Shown in pieces: positions 51,698 through 60,599 of a stretch of 64,000 nucleotides of DNA. Under the pieces are notes generated by a model. It did not search any database. It had not been told where the DNA came from and saw nothing but the letters and a program-made list of their open reading frames with translations. The stretch is from Lustribacter sp965277075 (GTDB taxonomy: Bacteria; Vulcanimicrobiota; Vulcanimicrobiia; Vulcanimicrobiales; Vulcanimicrobiaceae): NCBI GenBank assembly GCA_965277075.1, contig OZ255707.1, forward strand, positions 2,604,001-2,668,000. The letters run 5' to 3'. A program made the position numbers and the translations under genes. How positions within the stretch are numbered: position 1 is the stretch's first letter; each line of letters starts with the position of its first letter.

Positions 51698-53229
51698 GTT
51701 CGCGTGAGCGCCGCACGGTAGAACGTCTCGAGGTCGGCGCGCAGGGCACGCAGCGCGTCGTCGTTGAGGTAAATCATGTGACCCGAGGGATAGTAGCCGA
51801 ACGTGATCCGCCGCGCGACGCTCGGGTCGAGGCCGACGTTCGCGAGCTCGTACTCGGTCCCGTAGAACGGGGTCGCGAGATCGTACCAACCGTTTGCGCT
51901 GAAGACGTGCAAATCGGGATTCGTGTGCATCGCTTCGCGCAAGTCGCCGATGACGCTCGGTGCGAGCACCTTTCCGGCAAACCCGTCGCGCCTGAAATTC
52001 CAGCTGTTGACGACCTCGCCGGGCAAAACACGGTAGAGCCGATCGCTGTGCCACTGCAACTCGCTCTTCGCGTACGCGGAAAACACGGCGGTGAATGCCG
52101 GGGCGACGGCCTCGTACGACGGGTCGTAATCCGGATCGGTGCCGTTGCGGTCGATCGAGACGCCGGCGTAGCGTCCGTCGTAGCGGCCGATCACTTTGCC
52201 GTCGCTGCGCAACAGCTGATTTTCGAAGCGGTCTTTCGACACGCGTAGATTCGCCCGCAGCACGTAGTCGGTGTCGAGCCCGATCAGATCGTGCAGCTGG
52301 TTTGCGAGGCGCACGCGCTCGTCGGGGGCGAGCGGCGTCGGCCGCAGCACGGCCGGCAGGTACACGTCGTTCGTGAACGTTCGCGCGCGCGCGACGGCGG
52401 TCGCGACGTCGGGCGCCGGATTGGCAACTTTTTTGTGATACCAGGCGACGGCGGCCTCGGTCGGGATCGAAAACGCGTCGACCAGATTCTCGGCGCCGCC
52501 GCCGCCGAAATCATCGGCGTAATCGAGTAGCGTCGAGAGCAGCGTCACGCCGTTCACCGCGACGCCGTCTTGTTGCAGGCGATCCGCCAGTCCGGCGCTG
52601 CGGAACGTGCCGTAGCTCTCGCCGAGTAAGAATTTCGGACTGTTCGAACGGTCGTTGGCGACGAGCCAGCGCCGGATGAATTGGCTGAAGGAACGCAGAT
52701 CTTCGTCGACGCCCCAGAAGTCGCGCGTCGTCGCCTTTCCCGCGAGCGTACTATAGCCCGTGCCGACCGGATCGATGAAGACGAGGTCGGTGAGATCGAG
52801 TAGCGTCGAGGGATTGTCGTCGACGCGATACGGCGCGGGCGGCGTGAAGCTTGCGTTGGACGTGACGATGCGCCGCGGACCGAAGGCGCCCAGATGCAGC
52901 CAGAGCGATGCCGAGCCCGGGCCGCCGTTGTAGCAGAACGTTACCGGCCGTGTGCGGTCCCCGGTCGTGTACGCGGTCGAGAAAACGTTGGCGGTCGGCG
53001 CTTCGTGTTCGTCGTGCAGCACGAGCGTGCTTGCGGTCGCGGTGTACGCAAGCACCGTTCCGTTGGTCAAGCGAACGCGGTGACGGGTAACGCTGCTGCG
53101 GGCGAGCGCGGCCGGATTGGGCGGCTCGTCGGCGGCGCGTAACATACCGGGCGAGGAAAGACCGAGCGCGCCTGCGCCCAGCGCAAGGCCGGCGCGCGCG
53201 ACGAACGCGCGGCGCGATTGAAACTTCAT
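51694..53229 (-). CDS. S10-family serine carboxypeptidase-like protein with Tat signal
   Basis: A 511-residue exported peptidase. The N-terminus has a twin-Arg signal (SRRAFVARAGLALGAGALGL). The catalytic Ser is in LLGESYGTFRSAG, Asp in ANGWYDLATPFYG and His in YYPSGHMIYLN; the oxyanion loop NGGPGSASLWLHLGAFGPR is intact. Family relatives are vacuolar carboxypeptidases and bacterial homologues of unclear substrate. It lies between a thioredoxin-TPR gene and the transglycosylase gene on the same strand. Confidence 0.9.
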   Translation of the reverse strand: MKFQSRRAFVARAGLALGAGALGLSSPGMLRAADEPPNPAALARSSVTRHRVRLTNGTVLAYTATASTLVLHDEHEAPTANVFSTAYTTGDRTRPVTFCYNGGPGSASLWLHLGAFGPRRIVTSNASFTPPAPYRVDDNPSTLLDLTDLVFIDPVGTGYSTLAGKATTRDFWGVDEDLRSFSQFIRRWLVANDRSNSPKFLLGESYGTFRSAGLADRLQQDGVAVNGVTLLSTLLDYADDFGGGGAENLVDAFSIPTEAAVAWYHKKVANPAPDVATAVARARTFTNDVYLPAVLRPTPLAPDERVRLANQLHDLIGLDTDYVLRANLRVSKDRFENQLLRSDGKVIGRYDGRYAGVSIDRNGTDPDYDPSYEAVAPAFTAVFSAYAKSELQWHSDRLYRVLPGEVVNSWNFRRDGFAGKVLAPSVIGDLREAMHTNPDLHVFSANGWYDLATPFYGTEYELANVGLDPSVARRITFGYYPSGHMIYLNDDALRALRADLETFYRAALTRT

Positions 53230-53235
53230 GTGATG

Positions 53236-54867
53236 CTAACGCGCGGCGGTGTGCAGAGGTGGCATCGGTGGGACGGCAATGCTCTCACCGCCGGCGACGG
53301 CGATGCCGACGTTCCCGGGCTGCGCTCCGCCCTGCGGCGGGACGAGCTGAAACTCGTACGTCTTGACGCCGCTCGCGGGCGCGATGAATCTGACCGCCTG
53401 CGGCGAGCACAGCCCGTCGGTGCAGAACGATGCAATCCAGTCAGGCCGCAAGCCGGTCGCATGCAGCGTGATGCGGGTGTCCGCCGGTGCCGCGACGATC
53501 AGCCGGTATTTGAGCGTCGAAGCGACGCTGCCCGGCAGATCGGCCCCGCTCCACGGTGCGATCGAAATGACCGTCTTTCCGCCGGCGGTTTGCCGGGCGA
53601 GCGCAACGGCCACGCTGCCCTCTTGCGTGCGCTCTTTCACGTTGCGCTTAAGGCTCGCATACACGCCGTTCGCCGCGAGCCGGTCGCCGTATTCGTTTGC
53701 TTGTGCGAACGTGTGGTTTGCGCCGTCGACGTCCCCGAGCGAGACATACACGTCGGCGAGATCGAGCGACGTGTCGGCGACGTCGGCGATCGCGTCTTGC
53801 GTCGGTTTCGCGACGGCCGCCGCGCGCAAGAGCGCGAGCGACTTCCGGTAGGGTGCGACGGCGTCGTGAAATTTGCCGATGCGTTGATACGCGAGACCGA
53901 GGTCCGACCAGCCGTCGCCGTCGCGGGGCTTGAGCTCCGTGTAGCGCTGTGATTGCGCGATCATGCCCGCGTAATCGTGGAGCCGGTAGTATGCGCGGCC
54001 CAGCGAGGCCACGAGCGGCGCAGCGTCCGGCGTCAGCGCGAGCGCGACGGTGTACGTCGCGACGGCATCGTTCCAGCGACCGAGATTTCCGTAGCCGCGA
54101 GCCGCGACCGCCAACGCAGCGGCTTTCTGCGCGCCGGTCGTCGCGGCATCGCGTTCGGCCAGCCCCTCGGCGACGCGCAGCGTGCCTTCTTCATGTTGCG
54201 TGCGCTCGTAGTCGACCCGCGCACGATCGTCGTCGGCGACTTTCTCGGCGCGCGCCATCGCATGGTCGGCCGATTTGACCGCGGCGTCGCGTGCCGGCGG
54301 ATCCGTAAAGGCATAGTTCTGGGGGGCGAGCATCGCATCGATCTTGGCTTGCGCCGGAGAGATGAACCTGGTCGTTCGGCCGGCGCGCGCGGCGTCGACG
54401 TATTGCGCGAGTTGGGCGGGCGTTACCATACCAACCCATCGGGCGCGTACGACGCCGCTCGCGTCGACGACCACCGTCGTCGGGATACCGATGATCGAGA
54501 AGCGACGGTAAACCTCGGGGCCGGCCAGCGCCGTCGGGTACGGCACGCCTTTCGCGGAGAGAAACGTCTTGACGATCGGCGCGGTTTCGGTCGTGTCGAT
54601 GCCCAGGAACGCAACGTCGGGCGCGTGCAGCTTCGCGTACGAACGGACGAGGTCGGCGGTTTCGGCGCGGCACGGCGGACACCACGTCGCCCAAAAATTC
54701 AGCACCGAAACTTTGCCGCTCGGCACACCGTCGACGTGCGCGCCGTCGAGGCGTATCGCTTGGAACGCCGGAACGGCACGGCCCGGCGCGGCGCCGCCGG
54801 CATCGACTGCCGGCATCGGCGCGAGCGCGACGGTGAACAGCAGCAAAAGTCCGGAAACGAGGCGCAT
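53236..54867 (-). CDS. TlpA-like thioredoxin fused to TPR repeats and a C-terminal beta domain
   Basis: A 543-residue exported protein. After the signal peptide (LLLLFTVALAPMPAVDAG) there is a TlpA/ResA thioredoxin domain with NFWATWCPPCRAETADL. A set of TPR-like helices covers residues ~250-390 (YTVALALTPDAAPLVASLGR, GWSDLGLAYQRIGKFHDAVA). The last ~110 residues are a beta-rich domain (LVAAPADTRITLHATGLRPD). This fusion of redox domain and TPRs is unusual. It may hold and reduce a partner protein in the periplasm. It is followed by the S10 peptidase six bases later. Confidence 0.83.
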   Translation of the reverse strand: MRLVSGLLLLFTVALAPMPAVDAGGAAPGRAVPAFQAIRLDGAHVDGVPSGKVSVLNFWATWCPPCRAETADLVRSYAKLHAPDVAFLGIDTTETAPIVKTFLSAKGVPYPTALAGPEVYRRFSIIGIPTTVVVDASGVVRARWVGMVTPAQLAQYVDAARAGRTTRFISPAQAKIDAMLAPQNYAFTDPPARDAAVKSADHAMARAEKVADDDRARVDYERTQHEEGTLRVAEGLAERDAATTGAQKAAALAVAARGYGNLGRWNDAVATYTVALALTPDAAPLVASLGRAYYRLHDYAGMIAQSQRYTELKPRDGDGWSDLGLAYQRIGKFHDAVAPYRKSLALLRAAAVAKPTQDAIADVADTSLDLADVYVSLGDVDGANHTFAQANEYGDRLAANGVYASLKRNVKERTQEGSVAVALARQTAGGKTVISIAPWSGADLPGSVASTLKYRLIVAAPADTRITLHATGLRPDWIASFCTDGLCSPQAVRFIAPASGVKTYEFQLVPPQGGAQPGNVGIAVAGGESIAVPPMPPLHTAAR

Positions 54868-54894
54868 CCGGATTCGTTCGGCAATCGTCGCGAT

Positions 54895-56079
54895 ATGGCT
54901 GCTGTTCGTTCGTCACGCGCACGCTCGTTCGGTCGCGGCGCATTTTTGGCCGGCGTTGCGACCGCGTCGCTCGCGCATGTCCCGGCGCGTGCAGCGACGC
55001 CGCGCGGCGAGCGGCGCGCGCTCGTGCTCGCCGGCGGTGCGAATCGCGGCGCGTACGAAGCCGGCGTGATCGGCGGCCTCGTTGCGCGCGAGGGGCTGAC
55101 CGACGGTCGACCGCTCGAGTTCGATGCCGTGTGCGGAACGTCGATCGGCGCGATCAACGGCTTTTTTGTAGCAACGGCCCAGTACACGGCGTTGCGGCGG
55201 CTGTGGCGCGACGTCGCCGCCGAGAACATCTTCACGCTCAAGCCGCGATTTCGCAAGATTCTCGAGACGAGTTCGGGCGTTCTCACCCGCGCGTATCAGG
55301 GAATTGCGCTGGGCTTCGGACTCACGAAAAATGTCACCGGCGTTCTGGATCGCTCGCGCCTCGAACGGTTCTTCGCGCGCATCATCGATCCGTCGGCACC
55401 GGTGCACATCCCGCTCTACGTCAGCACGACCAATCTCTCACAACAACGCGGAGCGACGTTCGCGCGCCATGCGACGACGCCGGCCGGCATCGCGACGCAA
55501 CGGCAAAACGACGCGCTGATCGACGCGTTCACGCAACGTACGGTTCGTCCCGCGACCGACGACATCATCGCGCGCGTGCTGCTTGCGAGCGCGGCTCTGC
55601 CGACGTTGATCGATCCGGTCGGCATTCCGAATGTTGCCGGCACCGCGACCGATTTCTATGTCGACGGCGGCGTCACCGACAACGTGCCCGTCGAACTCGC
55701 ACGGCGTTGCGCTTCGCATCTCCAAATCATCTTGGTCGATCCGGTGCGTACGACAACGCAAACCACGTACGACAGCGCCGTCGAAATCGGCCTGGGCGTC
55801 TTTCAAACGATGCAGCAGCGTATTCTCGAGTATCAAGCACTCGTCGCGATCGCTGAGACCGCAATCGTCACGTCGGCACTCACGGACGCTGCCGGGCTCA
55901 TTCCGCTGCCGATCGATCCGACCGTCATCCGTCCTGCAACGCCGCTGCCGGGCACGTTCGGCGATTTCAACACCCTCTCCGATTTGGATGCGATGTGGAA
56001 TCGCGGGTACGCCGACGGGCTCAGCGGCTGGCCCGCGTTCGATAAAACGATGCTTGCGCCGGGTTTTTCCGTTCTCTAA
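54895..56079 (+). CDS. patatin-like phospholipase
   Basis: A 394-residue lipid acyl hydrolase with an N-terminal export signal (GRGAFLAGVATASLAHVPARA). The oxyanion loop is GGANRGAYEAGVIGGL, the nucleophile Ser is in GTSIGAINGFF, and the catalytic Asp is in VDGGVTDNVPV. It is divergent from the thioredoxin-TPR gene. Probably acts on phospholipids outside the cytoplasm. ATG 54895 is chosen because a longer open frame upstream is antisense to the neighbouring gene and lacks any motif. Confidence 0.9.
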   Translation: MAAVRSSRARSFGRGAFLAGVATASLAHVPARAATPRGERRALVLAGGANRGAYEAGVIGGLVAREGLTDGRPLEFDAVCGTSIGAINGFFVATAQYTALRRLWRDVAAENIFTLKPRFRKILETSSGVLTRAYQGIALGFGLTKNVTGVLDRSRLERFFARIIDPSAPVHIPLYVSTTNLSQQRGATFARHATTPAGIATQRQNDALIDAFTQRTVRPATDDIIARVLLASAALPTLIDPVGIPNVAGTATDFYVDGGVTDNVPVELARRCASHLQIILVDPVRTTTQTTYDSAVEIGLGVFQTMQQRILEYQALVAIAETAIVTSALTDAAGLIPLPIDPTVIRPATPLPGTFGDFNTLSDLDAMWNRGYADGLSGWPAFDKTMLAPGFSVL

Positions 56080-56102
56080 AGCGTTGCTCCGCCGCGAACG
56101 TT

Positions 56103-56696
56103 CTACCGGTCCGACACCGTGCTGGTCCCCACCGCGTTGACGTTGACCTCGACGTGGTCGTTCACGTGGAGAAGGAACGTGCTCGGATTCTTCATGCCCC
56201 ACGCGACGTACGGAACAGTGAATTGCGAGCGCGCCGTCAGTTGCGTGCCGTTACCAACGACATCGATCCGAAGCGTCAATTCGTGACTCGTTCCATGGAT
56301 CACGAGTTGGCCGTGCGCGTCGAGCTGGGATGGACCGTTGTCGATAAAATGACCGGAGATGCGATCGACCGTAAAAACGGCGTCGGGATAGGTCTGGGTT
56401 TGCAGCACGTCCCGCTGCATATTGGCATCGCGTGCAGCCTCACCGCTGCGGCCGCTGGTCAAGTCGAGGATCACCTCTCCTTCGGCCTTGCCGGCCGTGC
56501 TCGAATCGAAGCTGAGCGTGCCCCGCTTCAAGGCGAACTTCCCATCGACCGTATGGAGAAATGCGCCGAGCTTCCACGTTACGCTCGACTGCGCGGGGTC
56601 GAGGGTCAAGACGACGGTGTTCGCTCGCGCGGGCTCCGCCGTGAGGAGAGTCAACGGCCAGAGGCTCGCAAAGAAAACGAACGCGAGCGTTTTCAG
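56103..56696 (-). CDS. YceI-family periplasmic protein, apparently with CTG start
   Basis: A YceI-like lipocalin-fold protein, 197 residues from CTG 56696. The core DPAQSSVTWKLGAFLHTVDG, GEVILDLTSGRSGE and TYPDAVFTVDRI is typical. Starting at CTG gives KTLAFVFFASLWPLTLLTAE then PARA/NT, a perfect signal peptide. The CTG overlaps the preceding stop as CTGA, the same coupling seen elsewhere as ATGA. The nearest standard start, TTG 56654, would remove most of the signal peptide. The protein probably binds a long isoprenoid or lipid. Confidence 0.85.
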   Translation of the reverse strand: MKTLAFVFFASLWPLTLLTAEPARANTVVLTLDPAQSSVTWKLGAFLHTVDGKFALKRGTLSFDSSTAGKAEGEVILDLTSGRSGEAARDANMQRDVLQTQTYPDAVFTVDRISGHFIDNGPSQLDAHGQLVIHGTSHELTLRIDVVGNGTQLTARSQFTVPYVAWGMKNPSTFLLHVNDHVEVNVNAVGTSTVSDR

Positions 56697-57229
56697 CTTT
56701 GTTTGGCGGCTTTTTCAACGTCCGCGAGATTAGCGTCGTTGAACGGCGCACGCTTCGCGTACACGATCGCGCCACGTGGGTCGAACACGACGACTCCGGC
56801 TGTTTTCTTGTCGCCGGGCGGCACGATATCGCGCCAGCCCGTGCCGTTGAACGTGATCAACACATTGCTGTTTACTTGGTCCTTGCTTCCCACGGCAGCT
56901 CCCTCGACGACGCTGCGTATGTGACGCCGCGTAAAGAACGCGGCTTTGTCGGCAACGACCACGACATACACGGCGGCGTTCTCCGCAACGTGGTCGCCCA
57001 GCAATTTGCGCGACCACAATTTGAGGTCGCCTTCCGACTCCTTGGTGAAAGCGAGGACGAGCACGAGCGGCTTGCCGGCCGCGTCCGCCGGCAAGACGAC
57101 GTGGTTGCCGCCTAACGCATCCGCCTCGAGGCGGGGCACCGGTGCGGCTGTCGCGGGCAGCCACATCAGTGACGCGGCGATCGCCGCGAGAACGATAACG
57201 CGGCTATGGAACCGCTGACGGAATGTCAT
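56693..57229 (-). CDS. thioredoxin-fold secreted protein without CxxC
   Basis: A 178-residue protein with a signal peptide (VIVLAAIAASLMWLPATAA). The domain looks like a thioredoxin/YtfJ-type fold (VLVLAFTKESEGDLKLWSRK, VYVVVVADKAAFF, VFDPRGAIVYAKR), but no CxxC is present, so a thiol-disulfide role is unlikely. It starts at ATG 57229, overlapping the DHA2 transporter by 26 bases, and its stop overlaps the YceI start. Function unknown. Confidence 0.65.
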   Translation of the reverse strand: MTFRQRFHSRVIVLAAIAASLMWLPATAAPVPRLEADALGGNHVVLPADAAGKPLVLVLAFTKESEGDLKLWSRKLLGDHVAENAAVYVVVVADKAAFFTRRHIRSVVEGAAVGSKDQVNSNVLITFNGTGWRDIVPPGDKKTAGVVVFDPRGAIVYAKRAPFNDANLADVEKAAKQS

Positions 57230-58778
57230 GAGCGAGCCGTTCGAGGACGGGTTCGCATTCGACTGCGGGCGCGTCGGCGGAACGCGGGAGAAGCGGAGCG
57301 AGCGCAAGCGAGAGGAGCAGAAGAGCGCCGATGAGCAGCCAGGCTTCGTTGAACGCGATGGTTGCCGCGGCCCGTCCGATAATGGGCTTGAAGAACGCGA
57401 TGTCGGCGGGGTCAGCGTGCGCCAGATTCACCCCCGCAAGCACCTCTTTGGGTAGCCCGACAAACGCTGCCGTTACCGCGTTTCCGCGCGTGAGGTCGTC
57501 GAGCAACTGCTTGGCGATCGCCGGAGGGCGCACATTGATGACGGTGTCGACCAGCCCGATACCGACGGCTCCGCCGACGTTACGCATGAAGTTGAACAAG
57601 CCGCTCGCGTTCGAAAGCGCCTCGTTCGAGAGATGCTCGAGCGCGACGTCGGTGATCGGCAGGAGGCACAATAAGAGGGCGGCGCCGCGCAGGATTTGCG
57701 GAACGACCAGTCCGCCGAAGTCGGTCGTGGGCGTTTGGAAGGCATTGCTCAGCGCGCCCGCAGCGAAGAGTGCGAAGCCCGCTGCCACGACCCAGCGGGC
57801 CGGGAGCCGCCGGCAGGCCAGCGTCGCGAGCGGCGCGGCCGCGAGTTGCGAGACGCCCATCACGGTCATGATTGTGCCGATTTCGAGCGGTGTATGATAG
57901 CGCACGAAACCGAGGAAGAGCGGCAGCACGAACAACGATCCGTAGAGTGCGGCACCGAGGACGAAATTGTACGCGCACGCAACTGCGAAACCAAGGTCGC
58001 GCAGCGGCGTGAAATCGACGAGTGCCTCTTTCGTCTTCATACAGCGCCGGACGAACACGGTGCCGGCGCCGAGGGTGCCGCCCAGCAGGACGTAATCGCG
58101 GACGGCTGCCCAATGATCTTCCGGCGCTATTTTGAGCAGCATCTGAAGCGCCGCGAGACTCGCCGAGAGCGCGACGAACGCGATGACGTCGATCGAGCGC
58201 CAAGCACGGCGATCGGCGGCGTCACATCGGACCGTGACGGCGACGACGGCCGCGACAGCGAGCCCGATCGGAATGTTGATGATGAACAGCCAGTTCCACG
58301 TAAGCTTCTCCGCGATGTATCCGCCGAGAAGCGGTCCGATCGAGGGTGCGAGCATGGCGACGGCGCCCGCGATCAAAATCGCACGCGCCTGCATGCTCTT
58401 CGGGAACATCTTGTAGCCGGCTGCAAACACTGCCGGCGTGATCGTTCCGGCGAAGAAGCCCTGCAGCGTCCGCCAGACGATCAACGTCAGAAAGGTATGC
58501 GAGAGCGCGCAGCCCAGACTCGTCAGCACGAAGCCGAGCGAGGCGCCGGCGAAGAGCCAACGCGTTGAAAGTGCGCGAGCCAGTCGGCCGCTCAACGCGA
58601 TCGCGATGATTTCGGTGATGAGATACGCGGTCTGCACCCAGCTCAACTGATCGAGCGGCGTATGCAGCGCGCTTGCAATCCGGGGCAACGCGGCCGCGAC
58701 GATCTGAATGTCCAAGATGGCCATGAACAGCCCAAGGCACATCGCCGCAAAGCCGAGCCATGACTTGCCGGGGGTCAT
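57204..58778 (-). CDS. DHA2-family MFS drug efflux protein (EmrB/QacA type)
   Basis: A 524-residue transporter with about 14 helices. Family motifs: LGLFMAILDIQIVAAALPRI at the first helix (motif D1), WVQTAYLITEIIAIALSGRL, and motif C GAVAMLAPSIGPLLGGYIAE. The C-terminal helix pair with LLIGALLLLSLALAPLLP is present. The start ATG 58778 overlaps a remnant of the secreted family on the same strand. It probably exports hydrophobic toxins; no adaptor gene of EmrA type is present. Confidence 0.93.
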   Translation of the reverse strand: MTPGKSWLGFAAMCLGLFMAILDIQIVAAALPRIASALHTPLDQLSWVQTAYLITEIIAIALSGRLARALSTRWLFAGASLGFVLTSLGCALSHTFLTLIVWRTLQGFFAGTITPAVFAAGYKMFPKSMQARAILIAGAVAMLAPSIGPLLGGYIAEKLTWNWLFIINIPIGLAVAAVVAVTVRCDAADRRAWRSIDVIAFVALSASLAALQMLLKIAPEDHWAAVRDYVLLGGTLGAGTVFVRRCMKTKEALVDFTPLRDLGFAVACAYNFVLGAALYGSLFVLPLFLGFVRYHTPLEIGTIMTVMGVSQLAAAPLATLACRRLPARWVVAAGFALFAAGALSNAFQTPTTDFGGLVVPQILRGAALLLCLLPITDVALEHLSNEALSNASGLFNFMRNVGGAVGIGLVDTVINVRPPAIAKQLLDDLTRGNAVTAAFVGLPKEVLAGVNLAHADPADIAFFKPIIGRAAATIAFNEAWLLIGALLLLSLALAPLLPRSADAPAVECEPVLERLAHDIPSAVP

Positions 58779-58888
58779 ACGGGAGGCGTCACATCGTGGA
58801 CGACGGTCAAGAGGCGCCGCGTGTCGAACGTTGCGATATCGATCCACTTTTCGCGAAGACGATTGCGATTCCGGTAGTTGATGGGGCC
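58775..58888 (-). pseudogene. fragment of the lineage-specific secreted family
   Basis: A 37-codon frame just after an in-frame stop (58889-58891) reads NYRNRNRLREKWIDIATFDT then RRLLTVVHDVTPPV, ending in the TGA that overlaps the DHA2 start. It matches the YHNRLRELWMEIDTGYIREA block of the genes at 15983 and 16916 and the RNRLRDIYADKTTYELVRLV block at 29724. No start codon or signal peptide precedes it, so it looks like the remaining piece of a fourth family member. Nothing else coding was recognised in 58779-59016. Confidence 0.5.
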
Positions 58889-59016
58889 TCAATTGTTGCG
58901 TAGCGGCATCCGAACAGGCTTCGGAACCGTAGACGTTGTTACGCTCGGTCGGATCTACTGGGGGAAGTTCTTGAATCATTTTTTAACGAAAATCCCGGCG
59001 GCGGAACGCTAAACAG

Positions 59017-60102
59017 GTGCGACGCTTTCCACCCTGGGACGTGCCGGAGGCGGCCCGGTTGGTCGCCGTCGCAACGGCGATTCCGCAATTCGAGATCGAT
59101 CAGCGGGTCGCGGCGCAGTTCTCCCGCGCGTATTTCGCCGACCGCATGCCGCAATACGAACGCGTCGCGGGCGTCTTTGCCGCGACCGGCATCGAACGAC
59201 GCTACTCGGTGCGACCGGTCGAATGGTTCTTAGAGCCGCACGGAATGCTGGAGCGCACCGCGGCCTACGTCGAAGGTGCAAGCGCACTTTTTGAGCGCGT
59301 CGTCTCTCGGGCGCTCGACGCCGCCGGCCTCGACGTCGGCGAGATCGACGCCGTGGTCACCGTCTCGTCGACGGGCATCGCAACGCCGAGCCTCGAGGCG
59401 CGGATGCTGCCCGACATGGGCTTTCGCGCGGATGTGGAGCGCATGCCGGTGTTCGGTCTCGGTTGCGCGGGCGGCGTAACCGGGCTCGCAATCGCGTCGC
59501 GGCTAGCGGCGGCCCGCCGCGGTACGACCGTGCTGCTCGTCGCCGTCGAACTGTGTACGCTCGCGTTTCGCGTGGATCGCGCGACCAAAGCCGACGTGAT
59601 CGCGACGTCGCTTTTCGGCGACGGGGCGGCGGCCGCAATCGTCTCGAGCGACCCCGATTTGCCCGCTGTCGCGACGTTCGGCGGCGCGACGGAGCACCTC
59701 TGGCAGGACACGCTCGACATCATGGGCTGGGACGTCGATGATGCCGGTCTCGGCGTTTTGCTCTCGCGATCGTTGCCGGCGTTCGTCGAATCGCGCTATC
59801 GCGCGAGCTTCAACGATGCGATCGCGCGATTGCAAATCGAGCGGGAGAGCATCGGCCGCGTCGTCTGTCATCCCGGTGGTACGAAAGTGCTCGAAGCGAT
59901 CGAAGCGGCGCTGACGTTGCCCGGCGGCACGCTCGATATCGAACGGAACGTCATGCGCGATTACGGCAACATGTCCTCACCGACGGTGCTCTTCGTGCTC
60001 GAACGGGCGCTGAAGCTCGGGCTGCCGGCGAGTACGATGCTCGCAGCCTTGGGGCCGGGCTTCACGGCGAGTTACGTTTCTCTCGAGCGCGCCGCGGCTT
60101 GA
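59017..60102 (+). CDS. type III polyketide synthase (chalcone synthase-like)
   Basis: A 361-residue thiolase-fold enzyme making polyketides such as alkylresorcinols or pyrones. Catalytic Cys in PVFGLGCAGGVTGLAIASR, His in GRVVCHPGGTKVLEAIE and Asn in RDYGNMSSPTVLFVLERA form the family triad. The start is GTG 59017 after a long AT-richer leader. The next gene, coupled by a TTGA overlap, encodes a methyltransferase-like membrane protein, as in bacterial phenolic-lipid operons where the polyketide is O-methylated. Product class is inferred. Confidence 0.93.
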   Translation: MRRFPPWDVPEAARLVAVATAIPQFEIDQRVAAQFSRAYFADRMPQYERVAGVFAATGIERRYSVRPVEWFLEPHGMLERTAAYVEGASALFERVVSRALDAAGLDVGEIDAVVTVSSTGIATPSLEARMLPDMGFRADVERMPVFGLGCAGGVTGLAIASRLAAARRGTTVLLVAVELCTLAFRVDRATKADVIATSLFGDGAAAAIVSSDPDLPAVATFGGATEHLWQDTLDIMGWDVDDAGLGVLLSRSLPAFVESRYRASFNDAIARLQIERESIGRVVCHPGGTKVLEAIEAALTLPGGTLDIERNVMRDYGNMSSPTVLFVLERALKLGLPASTMLAALGPGFTASYVSLERAAA

Positions 60103-60599
60103 CCGGTTCGCTCGCGCTGCTCGTGTTTTTGACGCTGCAACGTGCGTCGGAACTCGTCATCGCGACGCGAAACACGCGACGTCTGCTCGCGAGCGGCGCC
60201 TATGAAGTGGGCGCCGCGCACTATCCCGTGATGGTCACGTTGCACGCGTCCTGGCTCGGCTCGCTCTGGTGGTTCGGTCGCGATCGTGCGCTGGTGCTGC
60301 CGTTCGTTTTCGCGTTCGCCCTCTTGCAGCTCGGTCGTGTGTGGGTGCTCGCTACGCTCGGCGCGCGCTGGACGACGCGCGTGATCATCGTTCCGGATGA
60401 AGCGCCCATCACAGGCGGCCCGTTTCGTTTCATACGGCATCCGAATTATCTGGTCGTCGCGTTCGAACTACCGTGCGTCAGCCTCGCGCTCGGGCTCGTG
60501 TGGCACGCGCTGCTGTTCGGAGCGCTCAATCTTGCCATGATCGCGTGGCGGATACGCGTCGAGAATCGCGCGTTCGCGCTCGTAGCGCGCGCAGCGTAG
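60099..60599 (+). CDS. isoprenylcysteine carboxyl methyltransferase-family membrane protein
   Basis: A 166-residue integral membrane methyltransferase. The cofactor motif lies in PITGGPFRFIRHPNYLVVAF, with RHPxY characteristic for the family, and the final EN sequence is RVENRAF. About four membrane helices. It starts at TTG 60099, overlapping the polyketide synthase stop (TTGA). In known phenolic-lipid operons such a protein methylates the resorcinol ring hydroxyl. Its end overlaps the opposite gene by over 130 bases. Confidence 0.88.
   Translation: MTGSLALLVFLTLQRASELVIATRNTRRLLASGAYEVGAAHYPVMVTLHASWLGSLWWFGRDRALVLPFVFAFALLQLGRVWVLATLGARWTTRVIIVPDEAPITGGPFRFIRHPNYLVVAFELPCVSLALGLVWHALLFGALNLAMIAWRIRVENRAFALVARAA

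Noticed and set aside
53953..54894. Long N-terminal extension of the patatin frame
   Set aside because: It is antisense to the thioredoxin-TPR gene and Arg-rich; the export signal and homology begin at 54895.
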